Shown here piece after piece: positions 32,708 through 43,017 of a DNA stretch of 64,000 bases (position 1 is the first letter of the stretch; each line of letters starts with the position of its first letter). Source of the DNA: Rhyacophila brunnea (lineage: Eukaryota > Arthropoda > Insecta > Trichoptera > Rhyacophilidae); contig JAGYXB010001962.1 in the NCBI GenBank assembly GCA_022495005.1, positions 1,178,001-1,242,000 on the forward strand, in the 5' to 3' direction. The position numbers were made by a program, and so were the translations under genes. The notes below the pieces were generated by a model. That model saw only the letters and a list, made by a program, of their open reading frames with translations. It did not search any database and was not told the DNA's origin.

Positions 32708-32881
32708 CTAATGAAAATATTCTGCCTGAATGCTTTGCACGTTCCGGGAGGAGGCAGGTCTCCTGGAGTGCTGGAAGTTTAAAGTGTTTGGATAATTTTG
32801 CGAATTTTGTGAATTTTGCGGAGATTGATCGAAAGAAACATTTGGATTTGTTTGATTAGTTTGAAGCTGAGAAGGATTCAA
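32708..32881 (-). CDS. gag: gag C-terminal extension overlapping pol
   Basis: One base out of register with the main gag frame, minus reads LNPSQLQTNQTNPNV ... NYPNTLNFQHSRRP ... EYFH and stops with TAG at 32708. The polar, Asn/Gln-rich composition fits a Gag tail after the zinc knuckle. To join the main Gag, one base must be missing near 32880. Inside it lies the slippery site at 32777-32783, and pol-like sequence (CLLPERAKHSGRIFSLEP) is found in the -1 frame beyond. Confidence 0.6.
   Translation of the reverse strand: MNPSQLQTNQTNPNVSFDQSPQNSQNSQNYPNTLNFQHSRRPASSRNVQSIQAEYFH
32737..32783 (-). promoter_or_regulatory. Candidate -1 ribosomal frameshift signal
   Basis: On minus, T TTA AAC (32783-32777) sits in the correct phase of the gag tail frame, the canonical X XXY YYZ slippery heptamer. 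After a 5-base spacer comes a possible structure: GCAC (32771-32768) pairing with GTGC (32740-32737) around an inner AGGAG/CTCCT hairpin (32764-32749). Slipping back one base moves reading into the frame of the protease leader. This matches how many Gypsy/retroviral elements make Gag-Pol. Confidence 0.6.
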
Positions 32882-33645
32882 TTATTTTTAAAACGATTAT
32901 TGTACTGTCGTTTTCTGCACTCTTCGATTAAGTGTCCTGATTTTTTGCAATACCTGCACACTTTATTTACTGAAGTTTTGAACTGATTTATATTTTGATT
33001 GTTGTAATTGAAATGATGTGACTGATTATGATTATTATTTTTATAGTTTATGTGCATACCTTTGAAATCATTTAAAATCTTATCCTCGTCTATAGCCACG
33101 TTTGCTGCTTCTGTTAATGTTGTTGGCTTAGACAATCGAACTACCATAGACGTTTGAGGATGGATTCCTAGCATGAAGGTATTTAGAGCGCTATCCTCGA
33201 TTTGTTTAATCCGACCTTTTAACTCGTCGTCATCCTTATGTATAAGTCTGATTGCATTGATGAGGTTATTTCTGCAATTCTCTACACGCTGAATACATTT
33301 GAAAATAGGTTCTTTATAATCCTGTTTGCAATTTCTGAGTTCTAATTCTAATTGTGATGTATGTTTATTTTCACCGTAAGTAGTATTTAGAAAAGATTTG
33401 AAATTGTCATAAGATTCAAATTTATAATTCGAAATTGTATATTTGGCGTTACCTACTACGCAGTGAATCATGTATTTTAACAGGACGGGTTTTAATTCAT
33501 TCGGACATATTTCAAAAGCCGTATCACAGTCATTAAGAAATGGGTATAGATTTTTCCTTTCTCCATCGAAGGTTGAAATAAATTTCATCAGGGTATCTAA
33601 GCTTAGTGACGACATAGTATTATTGTAGTTATTGATAATTTTCAT
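32878..33645 (-). CDS. gag: gag: capsid-like region and CCHC knuckle
   Basis: 255 codons from ATG. A retrotransposon capsid-like helical region (FISTFDGERKNLYPFLNDCD, LELRNCKQDYKEPIFKCIQR, FMLGIHPQTSMVVRLSKP, TEAANVAIDEDKI) is followed by an Asn-rich linker. One zinc knuckle, CRYCKKSGHLIEEC, spans residues 230-243 (CxxCxxxxHxxxxC with the usual glycine). The frame ends at TGA 32878, probably early, because a Gag-like tail continues in the -1 register. Gag packages the element RNA into particles. Confidence 0.9.
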   Translation of the reverse strand: MKIINNYNNTMSSLSLDTLMKFISTFDGERKNLYPFLNDCDTAFEICPNELKPVLLKYMIHCVVGNAKYTISNYKFESYDNFKSFLNTTYGENKHTSQLELELRNCKQDYKEPIFKCIQRVENCRNNLINAIRLIHKDDDELKGRIKQIEDSALNTFMLGIHPQTSMVVRLSKPTTLTEAANVAIDEDKILNDFKGMHINYKNNNHNQSHHFNYNNQNINQFKTSVNKVCRYCKKSGHLIEECRKRQYNNRFKNN

Positions 33646-34290
33646 ATAAATGAATGAATAATTAATTTACCGTTCTGTTGTGGAGAATAAATACCTACAC
33701 TTTACACTGTCACTGTTATATACACTAAGCACTTGACACTCGGAGATTATGTCTTGATGATATTGGAGATTTGAAGACTTGGAGACTTGAAGATCTGATG
33801 GACGCTTGAAGAATATGAAGCTGTAGCTTGAAGCATTTGAAGCTGGAGCTTGAAGAATTGGAGTTGGAGCTTGTAGAAAAGGAGTTGGAGCTTGAAGAAT
33901 TCGAGATTGGAGTTCTAAGAATTGAAGATTTGAGTTTGTAGAATTGGAGTTGGAGCTTGAAGAATTCAAGACTTGAGTTTGATGAATTCGAGATTGGAGT
34001 TTGACGAATTCGAGTTTTGATTTTGAAGAATTGGAGATTATTCGTCGAATTTAGGAATTTGAAGATATTTGAAGACTCTTGATTTAATGATTTTGAAGAT
34101 TTAGGAGAATATACAACTTTATATTATTAATTAGATTTTTAATTTCCGTTCGTTTTTCACAACGATGTACTTTAAAAAAACAATTAGTTTATACGTAATA
34201 TTATTATGTGTTTTATTTTTAGGATTCTTGCTATTTTTAAAGAATTTGAATTCACCGTTAATTTATTTCACGTTATTTAGCTTTATCCAC
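33646..34290 (-). other. Retrotransposon leader with degenerate tandem repeats
   Basis: The untranslated leader between PBS and gag. From about 33777 to 34080 it is built of variations of a 12-to-24-bp unit (GAAGAATTGGAGTTGGAGCTT on + with many substitutions). A 100-codon minus frame across it (33667-33969) is low-complexity Ser/Asn/Leu-rich and probably a by-product. Confidence 0.6.
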
Positions 34291-34304
34291 ACTTCCTGAC
34301 ACCA
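34291..34304 (-). other. Primer binding site, tRNA-Leu-like
   Basis: Six bases inside the 5' LTR, minus reads TGGTGTCAGGAAGT. TGG pairs with the CCA end, and TGTCAGGA resembles the complement of a tRNA-Leu acceptor 3' end (TCCTGACACCA). Assignment to leucine is tentative. Confidence 0.55.
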
Positions 34305-34310
34305 ATTTTA

Positions 34311-34627
34311 TGTTATGGGTTGGTTTTATTAAAAGATATTATTAATTATATCTAACGTTTTCTTTTATTTCCGATTTATAACACAAAATCACATACAATT
34401 ATTATTACTGGTATACTAATATAATGTTGAATATTACAAGGTACACAATGCGTGTTTCTTGTGAGACGTCCGACTGAAGAGTGTTTTGTTATTCTGAAAT
34501 ACTTCTAGGAAGGAAACAATAAATATGATGCAAAAAAACTTAAGAAATGAACAAGATGCAACATGTTTCAGCCTGTCGAACCCACAGGCTGACTAACTAA
34601 CGGTACAAATTTGAATGGCACATAACA
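34311..34627 (-). repeat. 5' LTR
   Basis: 317 bp, identical by eye to the 3' LTR, with the same TGTTATG/CATAACA ends. It is followed on + by GGTA, completing the target duplication with 28414-28417. Confidence 0.93.
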
Positions 34628-34860
34628 GGTACACAGGATATTTTTTTAGATATTCTTACTATATAAAAGTAAAAATTGCAAAAAACTATTAATAGATATC
34701 GTAATTTATTTTTTGCATACTTATTGGTTTTTTTGACAACTTTGCTTATTAACGAATTGGCGAAAAATAATTGAAAAGAGTTTATGAGCTCCAAACAATT
34801 GGTTGGTATAATCGACCCTTCTATTTTCGATGGAAATGTTGATTTGTTGTTGGGATATAT

Positions 34861-35742
34861 TGGTGGCGTTGCTTAAGCGTCGGCCTATAGCATCGTGGGT
34901 CCCAGGCTCGAATCCTGGATCTGACAAGTACACATATTGTTTTTCAATTTGCGTATGAGTCAGAGAATGTGCCTAAGCGATAGCGCTCATAGAACGCGTC
35001 GAGCGGGCGAAGTCGGCGAATGCAGTGTTAATTCATAAGCATAATCACACGTCTCTTCCCGCGCATTACCCTTCACCTATGTAATAAGCGGCCCAAGCAG
35101 CACAAAACAATTATTTTTAAAGCGTCTCTCATAACAAAGCAATAAAAATATTATATTATTTCGGGGCTTGTAATAAATATTTACGACGACATTATTCAAC
35201 CAGCGATAAACTTGACACGCAGTAAAATTAAACAATGATTCTCTGTTATTAAATAATTGCTTTTCGCCCGTCGATCGACGAGGCCTCGAGCGGCGTAATT
35301 TTGGTAGCCGTGTTCAATGAATGGACTCCATTGTATTTTCTTTCATTCGTATCGCCGAGAAGCGGTGATTCGCGAAAAAACGATGATTCATGCGGCGGGC
35401 GCGTATAATGCGTCGTGAAATCCAGTGGGCGCTGGCGTATTTGATTACGTTGTATTTTCGTTGATTTACGCGCCACTTGTAGAAATTTTGCGCGAGCGCC
35501 GCACTCGCTGCGTCAATGGGCTTTATGCCTAATAGGTTGAGCAAGTGGTTGACATCGATTTCTCGTAAAAACAAAATCTGTTAAAGCACATTGACTGCTG
35601 ACTACTTTTTTAATTAACACATTTAAATAGCATGCTAATTATATCGAATGGCCACATAATCGTTACGCGCTAGGTGCGTCTATAACGTCCAATGTCCACT
35701 CTGTGGATGCCCGTAAGATCCTATTAGGATCGGACATGGTCG
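34861..35742 (+). repeat. tRNA-derived SINE, copy 2, interrupted
   Basis: Head with GGTGGCGTTGCTTAAGCGTC and B-box GGCTCGAATCC, then the same AAGTACACATATTGTTTTTC body and GATCCTATTAGGATCGGACA tail as 28127-28372. It is split by Harbinger-like MITE G at 34977-35529 and has another insertion at about 35586-35697, which recurs inverted at 60733-60852. Confidence 0.65.
34977..35529. repeat. Harbinger-like MITE, family G, copy 2, inside SINE
   Basis: Right end GGGCTTTATGCC; the left end is diverged (GCGATAGCGCTCATAGAACG). TAA on both sides is the target duplication within the SINE word CCTAATAGGTTGAG. Interior matches 17231-17743. Confidence 0.7.
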
Positions 35743-37073
35743 AAGAAGAAATAAGTACCAATTATTTGTTGAATTTGGTCGGTGAGGTATTGAAGGTCTT
35801 ACAATTAATATCTTCATCGTCATTATCATCGCTGATCTTTGCATATCTTCTTCTTTTGTGCGGGCTGTCACTTCCACTATATTATATGTATCATTGAGAT
35901 CACGGCTATCCCGAGGAAACCCTTATCTTCACTATCGCTGGGGGATATTTTATTGATGGTTTCACTATCCGTGTCATTCTTTGATTATTCCCTATATTTT
36001 CATGCACATTTTTACAATTTTCTATAAATACACTTTCAGTATTATCAAAATCAACGTTATGGAACGTAAAAAAGTCTTCAAAATCACTATTACTCACCGC
36101 AAATAATCACCGTCGTTTTTTTCATTGGGATTTTTTGTGTTATCAATGGTATTTATTCATTCATATATTTTAATACTTATTAGTTATTACCTACAAAATA
36201 AACAACGCGTGGTTAGAAAATTATAGTGTTCCGCATTACGATCACAATAATAAATGGTCACTAAGTGGTCAAAATGTCGGATACCCGTCACTTATGGAAG
36301 TTTACAATTGACTGTCCTAATAATCGTGTCTGGAAACTTGTACGTGTGCGGTTCGCCGTATCACACTTCACCGTGAAATGTTGTATCGGAAATATTTGGG
36401 CGTATATTAAGACCGTCCAACCTCTTTAGGTCGCGTAGTACTAACATAAATTTCATGTCTTCTTGTCGGTTTACACTTCAGCAGCAAACGAATTTTGAAA
36501 ATAGCCGATTATACTGAATTATTAATTGTTACGTTAGGTTAGGCTTTCATTCTTGAATTCATGAATTTTGCCAAATTCAGCTATGGAAATTGAATAAATG
36601 TTCATATTGAATCTAATAAAATCTGAGTCCGTATAATATACGGTCATGTCTTTCCGATAAGAAAGTTCACGGCGAACTGTGCATGTAACCCCCAAAAATA
36701 TATCAGTTATTAAACAAATACATATATTTTTCAAAGAATCTATTCAACCTAACGGTTGGTGGAGCTAATGAGTCAAAGCGTGTATGGTACACTTTTCCGT
36801 CGGCCGCTACATTCTCAAGCCGCCGATACACATGTTTTTATGACCGCAGCCAGTTTTATGTTCTAATTTATATCGCAAAATTATGCGTTGACTCATTAGC
36901 GCTGGGCGTTCATAAACACAATACAAAGGACCCTTTACTCGAATACAAAGACCTCCTTATTATATACGAGCGCGACATCGGTGTCCCGTCTGAAACGGGG
37001 TATGTCAGCGATTTCCGAATACTCAATACAGGCGTGGTATTCTAATTTTTAATTATTCTGAATTTTATTGCAG
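35743..37073. other. Non-coding stretch with MITE A fragment
   Basis: No supportable gene. Contains a telomere-repeat-arm fragment at 36481-36545 (TTTTGAAAATAGCCGAT... TTAGGTTAGG) and a partial family A foldback at 36761-36984. The frame 35906-36097 minus is not recognised. Confidence 0.45.
36761..36984. repeat. Foldback MITE, family A, partial copy
   Basis: Shares, partly inverted, CTTTTCCGTCGGCCGCTACATTCTCAAGC-type sequence and the right arm ATACAAAGACCTCC...GAGCGCGAC with 1-297; the left arm is missing. Confidence 0.65.
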
Positions 37074-37160
37074 GCTACTGCGAAAGAAGGGCTCTACTGT
37101 CTATTTTCCTGCAGCAAACCAATTGGAACCTGCAGAGACTGTGGCATAACGATCCTCAAG
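37074..37160 (+). CDS. Small exon of cysteine-rich family (CxxxC exon, set 1)
   Basis: 87 bp, phase 0, between TTATTGCAG and GTAAAG. Encodes ATAKEGLYCLFSCSKPIG followed by TCRDCGITILK. The paralogue at 48745-48831 shares GVFCLxTCxKPxxxCRxC, the same length and the same splice sites; a decayed third is at 53930-53992 minus. Four cysteines in a CxxxC ... CxxC pattern suggest metal binding or disulphides. No known family recognised. Probably follows exon 28035 and precedes 38277. Confidence 0.55.
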
Positions 37161-37542
37161 GTAAAGCATCTTTGTATATTTTCGCGAATATGCTATTATT
37201 AAATATGCCACAAGTAGCACGCTACGCAAGGCAATGCCAATTAATAGTAATTGTCGCCTCCCATAATAGTACAATATAACTCTTGTATTTTTGGCTATCA
37301 ACTTATAGTTGATAGCCAAAAATACATAATTTGAAAACCCCTCAATTACTACTAACTGCTAGACAGGACTTGTACCTGTAACCACTAGATTCACCCCAAT
37401 GTAATTAAGCTATGTGCATCTTATTTAATTACGCGCGAAATAACGTTAAAAAATAAAGAGCGTAGCATTCACAAATCTTGTGAATTATTCGTTGAATAAA
37501 TAAAAATACCTAGTTTATATATGAGTCGCCTAGCTAGAGTAA

Positions 37543-37911
37543 AGCGTCAATTACATTGAGCTTCTTTACGAGCTGTTTATTGGCCAATTTACAATCTGCC
37601 TGTAAAGTCGCCCAGTGTAATCAAAGAACAAGCTAATAAGCTGGTTGTAAACACTCTACCAAGAAAAGTTGAAAGCCAGTCAACTTTACACGCTACACGC
37701 CGGCGTGTGGGCCAACTGCGTCTGCGCAGTAGAGCGCAGTAGCAACCTCCCGGTAAAAAAACGAACTACGTTCTGTCAAAATAGTCGCTGGTTTGTGGCT
37801 TCTCAGCGAATGGAAAGTTTTGTGTGTAATCATCAAATCGCAGTAGCTGAATCGCCCGTTTTTAAATTCGCCAACAAACAGCTCGTAAAGAAGCTCAATG
37901 TAATTGACGCT
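37543..37911. repeat. Harbinger-like MITE, family K, copy 1
   Basis: AGCGTCAATTACATTGAGCT and AGCTCAATGTAATTGACGCT are perfect inverted ends, with TAA on both sides. The frame at 37669-37914 is internal and not a real gene. Copy 2 at 46804-47171 is in opposite orientation. Confidence 0.85.
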
Positions 37912-38276
37912 TAATAACTCACATTTTACAATTTTGTCATTTTTGAATTTTTTAAATTTAAATTAAAAACTGTCTTTTCTATTTCTCCTCCTCAAAATAT
38001 TTCTACATTAGAAATAATACTGTTCATCGGCTTTCACAAAGGATTAGGCAATTTAATATTAATAAAACTCCACGCGATATCATACACAAACTGAATTACG
38101 GGCGCGGGGAATGTAGTTGCTGCAAAAATAAATTCAAGAGAAGAAGTTTTAGTTCCAGAAACGACCGTGGTGACGTAGAAGACACGATTTGAAAGTCGCA
38201 CTGTATGTTCATATTTAAGTGACTCGTTTTCTATAACTATTCTTCGTGCAGTGATCGATTATTGATTATTTTATAG

Positions 38277-38396
38277 ATGAATGCAGAAGATTTTTACGAT
38301 ACGGGAAAAGGTTTGCTGCACCGAAAAAAGGATATTTGCAGTCAGCATTCTAAGGAAATCAAGGTAAAAGCTCAAATTCTGTCACCTCCTGTGTGA
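38277..38396 (+). CDS. Likely terminal exon of cysteine-rich family, set 1
   Basis: Preceded by ATTTTATAG. Phase-0 reading gives MNAEDFYDTGKGLLHRKKD then ICSQHSKEIK. It could stop at a GT donor (38364) as an 87-bp exon, or read on as VKAQILSPPV to TGA at 38394. The exon at 51051 is a paralogue (FDYTGKGFQHRDKATC), and similarity of the following sequence (CAAATTCTGTCACCTC against AAAATTCTGCCATCTC) favours a terminal exon. Confidence 0.45.
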   Translation: MNAEDFYDTGKGLLHRKKDICSQHSKEIKVKAQILSPPV

Positions 38397-38629
38397 AATG
38401 AATTTTCCTGTTGGTTCAGTTAGTTACACGTAAATAAATAATATATATATTTAAAAAAAAATTAAAGCAATAAGCTCAAAACATTTGGGAGAAGCGCAAT
38501 GCTATTAGCGGCACCTACCCGGCGACAGAAAACGAAACTTGGAACTTGTTATACTTTTCTGACAATTTACATTTACATAATATATGATTATCTTTAAATA
38601 GTTTGAAAAACACACTAATGTCTTATTTA

Positions 38630-38996
38630 AGGCTATACTTCAGCTGGGGCACGGTCTAAAACGATCGTGACTTCGCGACGCGAAGATTGTGCAAACGACG
38701 CGTGCAGAACACAACATAATTTGTCATAAAAATACAACATGCGTCCATTCAATGTTATGTTTATTTTTCTATTAGTAATAATATTAATATATTCATTGAC
38801 ATGTTTTCTTTTTCAAGTAAATGAGTAACGTTTTTTTGTCATCTTTACACGATTTAAAAATTAGTTCCCCCGTCGCCATCACAAAACAAATTGACGTGTT
38901 CACAGCTCGACTTTCGCTCTCCGATTGCCAGCGAGTCCGAAATTTCATCGCACCTATAGTTGAAAATTATTTGCCGTTTCACTGAAGTATGGTCTT
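38630..38996. repeat. Harbinger-like MITE, family L, tandem unit 1
   Basis: AGGCTATACTTCAGCTG at the left, preceded by TTA; the other end is near CACTGAAGTATGGTC. The following unit (38999-39360) repeats it head to tail. Inverted copy at 55287-55651. Confidence 0.7.
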
Positions 38997-38998
38997 GA

Positions 38999-39360
38999 GG
39001 CTATACTTCAGCTGAGACATGGTCTAAAAAGATCGTGACTAGGCGATGCGCGGATTGTGCAAATGACGCGAGTCGAACGAAATATAATTTGTCATAAAAA
39101 TTCATCATACGTCCTTTTAATGTTATGTTTATTATTATATTCGTAATAATAATAGTATATTCATTGACATGTTTTCTTTTCCAAGTACATGCGGAACGTT
39201 TTTTAGTCATCTTTACACGATTTAAGAATATATTCCTCCGATGCCATCACAAAACAAATTGACGTGCTCACACCTCGACTGTCAGTCTCCGATTGGTGAC
39301 GACTGCGAAATTTCGTTCCACCTACTGTTGAAAATTATTTGCCGTTTCACTTATGTATGC
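38999..39360. repeat. Harbinger-like MITE, family L, tandem unit 2
   Basis: Starts GGCTATACTTCAGCTGAGAC directly after unit 1 and repeats GATCGTGACT, AATTTGTCATAAAAAT, TCATTGACATGTTTTCTTTT and GAAAATTATTTGCCGTTTCAC in order. More diverged at its right end. Confidence 0.7.
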
Positions 39361-41174
39361 TTTTAAACGATACTGTTGATTTTTAAACGATTTTACTTTG
39401 GATTTGTGCGTCCCCGACTTGTCTTCCAATTCACAAATCGGTGACGTGTCCTTACATATCTACCTGCCTGTGCTGAGGACACCTAATAATTATGATTTCT
39501 TTTGTAATGGACCGATTTAAAAAAAACAAATATGCTTTCATCAAATAGCGTCGTGCTAATCCACTGTGGATTCGCTGCCAAGCTGTTTGAGGTAGGACGT
39601 AGGACTTATCACCCGACCAACAAATAAATGTGGCAGAGAATTAGAGAGAGATGTTCAAATCGGTCCAACCAGCTGTTTGGTTCATCGGACCGTCCGACGT
39701 GGTCGCCACAGAGGCCAATTTTGTTGCGCTTAAAAAATTGCGGCATGAAGATCTTTTCACATAGTTTTGAATGTCCGTATTGTTTTTTGTATGTATCTAC
39801 TATATATTTATTATTTAGAATAATTAATTTTTACTAGTTCACCGTGCTCCTCTCTCCCATAGGCACTTTTTATTAGAAAAACTCGTAAACTCAGTCAAAG
39901 TACTCACTTTGGGTGTATGCTCCTGATCACTGCCATCTTTAGATTAATAAAGCTTGAGCATAACTTTTTGCACAAGCAACGAGTGGTCCACTGCCATACT
40001 ATTTATTGATAAAGTACTTGCAAGCAGAGTTTGGTATTCTATAATGACTGAAGAGTATAATAATAAGTCATTAGTTATTGTCGTTTAGAATCGACTGTCA
40101 CATTGACAAACGTTCTAGTGCATTATGCTATTATTATACACAGAAGAAGTTTACTTACTTTGATCGTCACTTCTAATCAGATGAACTCCAAAGTCTCCAA
40201 GATACTCGTACGCTAAAATAATCTGAAAGAAATCTGAAACTAAGAATACTACGACAATTGAACATGACAGACGCGTCAGTATGAGCACTCTATAGACAAT
40301 GACAGGCAATGACAGGTCATCCGTAGACAACGGAAAGTAGGACCAGTCGTGTAATGTATCGGCTTCCTTCTTCAGTGGGCAATGTCCTGATACATTCCTA
40401 GGTGTAGAAAAACTACTGATGATTAACACCAAACGTTGGGCCTCGTGAGCGCTCGATTAAGACCGAGTATGTCCCGCAATTTGTTTGAAGAGGGTTTATG
40501 TTTGTGTGCATGATGCTATGACATACAATGTGACCACAACTGATATACACTATACAATACGCGATAGTATGATTTATGTTCTATTCCAGTGGGTCTATTC
40601 TATACACAAGGCTGATTATCGACCGCTAAAGTGTTATATATTTATGTATTGAGGACATTGATAAATTATAATTGTTACAATAAGTTAGCCGTTAAACAGT
40701 CAAAACTGTCTATCTCGCTCTAAAGTTAACACAGCCAAGAGAGGTGCTATCAAAACATAGCATTTATTGCAACAATTACAACTAATTTATTGTAATTGTT
40801 ACAATAAGTGCTAATAATTCGATACGCACCTACCTCTTCTTGTGTCTTGTGTGTAGAATAGACGCGCAAAGATCGAAAACGCAACGCCGACCGTCGACTG
40901 CGTTGGAAATTCTCTACAACAAAAATAATTCACACGAGATAACAATGTTAGATTTCGCCAAAATCTTTTCCCTTAAACCTTATAAATTCAGATAAGATAC
41001 ATTATAAAAAACATCTATGGTAACCTTTTTTTTAATGATTTCTCCTAGCATTTATTAAATGAAGACCACAATATGGTTATTGAACATAAAAATAATACAC
41101 ACATGAACGAAGCGATCCGGGTAACAACAAGTTATTTAAACAATCAATGTTAATTAATATTTCAATTATTACAG
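39361..41174. other. Non-coding stretch with repeats
   Basis: No convincing gene. Includes the dispersed repeat 40258-40440 (partner at 19905) and MITE F at 40589-40866. The 69-codon frame at 39628 resembles sequence near 56830-56900 and is probably hAT-derived debris. Confidence 0.45.
40589..40866. repeat. TIR MITE, family F, copy 4
   Basis: GTGGGTCTATTCTATACACA at the left and TGTGTGTAGAATAGACGCGC at the right, same interior (CGACCGCTAAAGTG, CAACAATTACAAC) as the copies at 9909, 18952 and 19314. Confidence 0.75.
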
Positions 41175-41252
41175 CAGGGGTCGACAACGCGTAGCCTGCG
41201 TGAAAAAAAAATCGATGCGCCCTCGCCAGCGTTGCCAATTATACAACAGGAG
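41175..41252 (+). CDS. Candidate small exon, set 2, proline exon a
   Basis: 78 bp, phase 0, between ATTATTACAG and GTAAGA. Encodes QGSTTRSLREKKIDAPSPAL then PIIQQE. It aligns loosely with the exons at 43018 and 45138 (HK..xx..P.LPxI), suggesting an exon duplicated in tandem every 2 kb. Weakest of the three. Confidence 0.38.
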
Positions 41253-42229
41253 GTAAGACAATAAATTGATTACAAAAAACACCATCTAGACTTAATTTAG
41301 ATTAAACCAAAATACAATAATTATATTATTAGCTACCACAGTGATTAAGTTGGTATTAGCGGCTACCTATGAAGTCATGGGTCAGGGGTTGATATCGCGG
41401 CTGGGCAAATAAAATTGTAAGTTCGATATAGTTCAAGGACAAAATGGGTTGGGCGAGTGGCCAACTTATAGTAATAATATACTTATATTAATTAATTAGA
41501 ATAATTTGTTTTTTTGTTTTTTGTTAGTAATCCGTGCAATAACCTTTTATAAAAGATGTTTTTCGAATGGCTGACTATTGATTATCTCCTAGGTTCCTGC
41601 ACTGTAAAAGATTTTATAAAATATATTTGACAAAGATCCTTGGTAGTCTGATACTGGCCTAAATGTTAGTTAGTTTAGTTTGTTAATAACATCATTTTAG
41701 AATAATATTGAGCGAAAGGTCTTAAAAATCGTGAAATAGAAATCATTAAATATGCCAAATGAGAAAAGGATCCTTTAAAAAAATATTTTTAGTGCTTTTA
41801 GAAAAGTACCTACGCATTTTTATTAATTAAAATTCTTTAAATTGTTAATTATTATTAAAAAAATGTCTCAAATTGCAAACTTCTGCTGGGTGCCTCTAAT
41901 AGGTGGAGCATTTATCTTAAAGTTGAGTTGTAAAAGTGGCTAGATAATAAACCTTCGTCGGGCGCATGCGACACAAGTGGCAATGGACTAATTGGATTTT
42001 AAACTATGCAGTTGAATTGGATGTCATACATAAATTTCACGATATATGTACCCCAATGAGGTTGGAATATTTCACTGCGCTCATGGAGACGCCCTTACAG
42101 TCGAAAATCGTATATTGACCACCTTTATTTTGGTAAAACCTCTATTATAACCACATTCGCTAAATATCAGTTCACACCAGTCGATACCTGATATGCTGCA
42201 TGGGGTATATTACTAATACGCCGACCAAT

Positions 42230-42847
42230 TAGGGATTGCAAAACCGGTATTTATCAATACCGAAATACCGGTTTTCAAAATCCAAAATAGCGGAATTTTC
42301 GGTATTAAGAAAGCACACTCGTTTACGTTTTTGAAAATGAATTATACGTTATGTGCTGCTAAAATGCAAATATATTGAGTGAATCCAACAGAGGTGAAAA
42401 AATAATAAAACAAATTTCATCAAAAAATATTTTACAAATTATCATAATATTATTTCGAAATATAAAACATCCGTGACAAAAATGTTCAATTATTCTATAC
42501 TTATTCTATACAAGCGTTGAATTTAGGAAGCTTTTCCTGCAGCCGGACTTTTTGCACTTTATTTGAACTTTAGAGGGCTTTAGATTAAATTATAAATATA
42601 TTCAAATTATTTCTAAAAAATCATTAGTTCTACAATTATGATCAATACATATTTTTAAATGTCAACATAATAAATGTAGGTATGTAGGTTTTTGCTATAA
42701 AATAATATTTTAAAAAGATTTTAATATCTATATTTATTATTGATAACCACACACTTCTGATTTTTTTAATGTTTAAGAAATACCGATATTCAATTGGAAA
42801 TACCGAAAAACCGGTATTGACATTTTCATTCGGTATTGCAGTCCCTA
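42230..42847. repeat. hAT-like element, family M, copy 1, perfect TSD
   Basis: TAGGGATTGCAAAACCGGTA at the left and CGGTATTGCAGTCCCTA at the right, flanked exactly by CGACCAAT on both sides. Interior rich in ACCGGTATT words. The copy at 62475-63038 is inverted. Short frames inside are not recognisable transposase. Confidence 0.88.
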
Positions 42848-43017
42848 CGACCAATGAATGATTTCTGAATTGTCAGAAATTGTGTACACACCTTCATTAC
42901 ATCAATGATGTATGTTTTATTTATCATTGAATTTGCTGTTGGGAAGAGGGGTCGTTTTGGCGGTGCAACACTATGACTACTAAAATATACTATAATTATA
43001 ATCTATACTTATTCCAG

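Larger units (their letters stand above)
28418..34627 (-). mobile_element. Ty3/Gypsy LTR retrotransposon with macro domain in pol
   Basis: Complete element in minus orientation: identical 317-bp LTRs (28418-28734, 34311-34627) beginning TGTTATG and ending CATAACA, flanked by GGTA on both sides. Order on minus: LTR, PBS, repetitive leader, gag (CCHC knuckle), -1 overlap, protease (DTGA), reverse transcriptase (YLDD), RNase H, macro domain, integrase (HHCC, GPYE module), PPT, LTR. There is no env: only 274 bp lie between the integrase stop and the LTR. Identical LTRs imply recent insertion, yet three single-base deletions and one TAA interrupt the frames. Confidence 0.93.

Noticed and set aside
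33667..33969. 100-codon Ser/Asn-rich protein
   Set aside because: Lies in the repetitive retrotransposon leader; low-complexity product of the tandem repeat.
33777..34080. CRISPR-like array
   Set aside because: Repeats are degenerate, adjacent and without spacers, and the genome is eukaryotic.
42642..42854. 70-codon minus frame and its relative at 62663-62863
   Set aside because: Shared by two copies of a hAT-like MITE but without transposase motifs; conserved as DNA repeat only.
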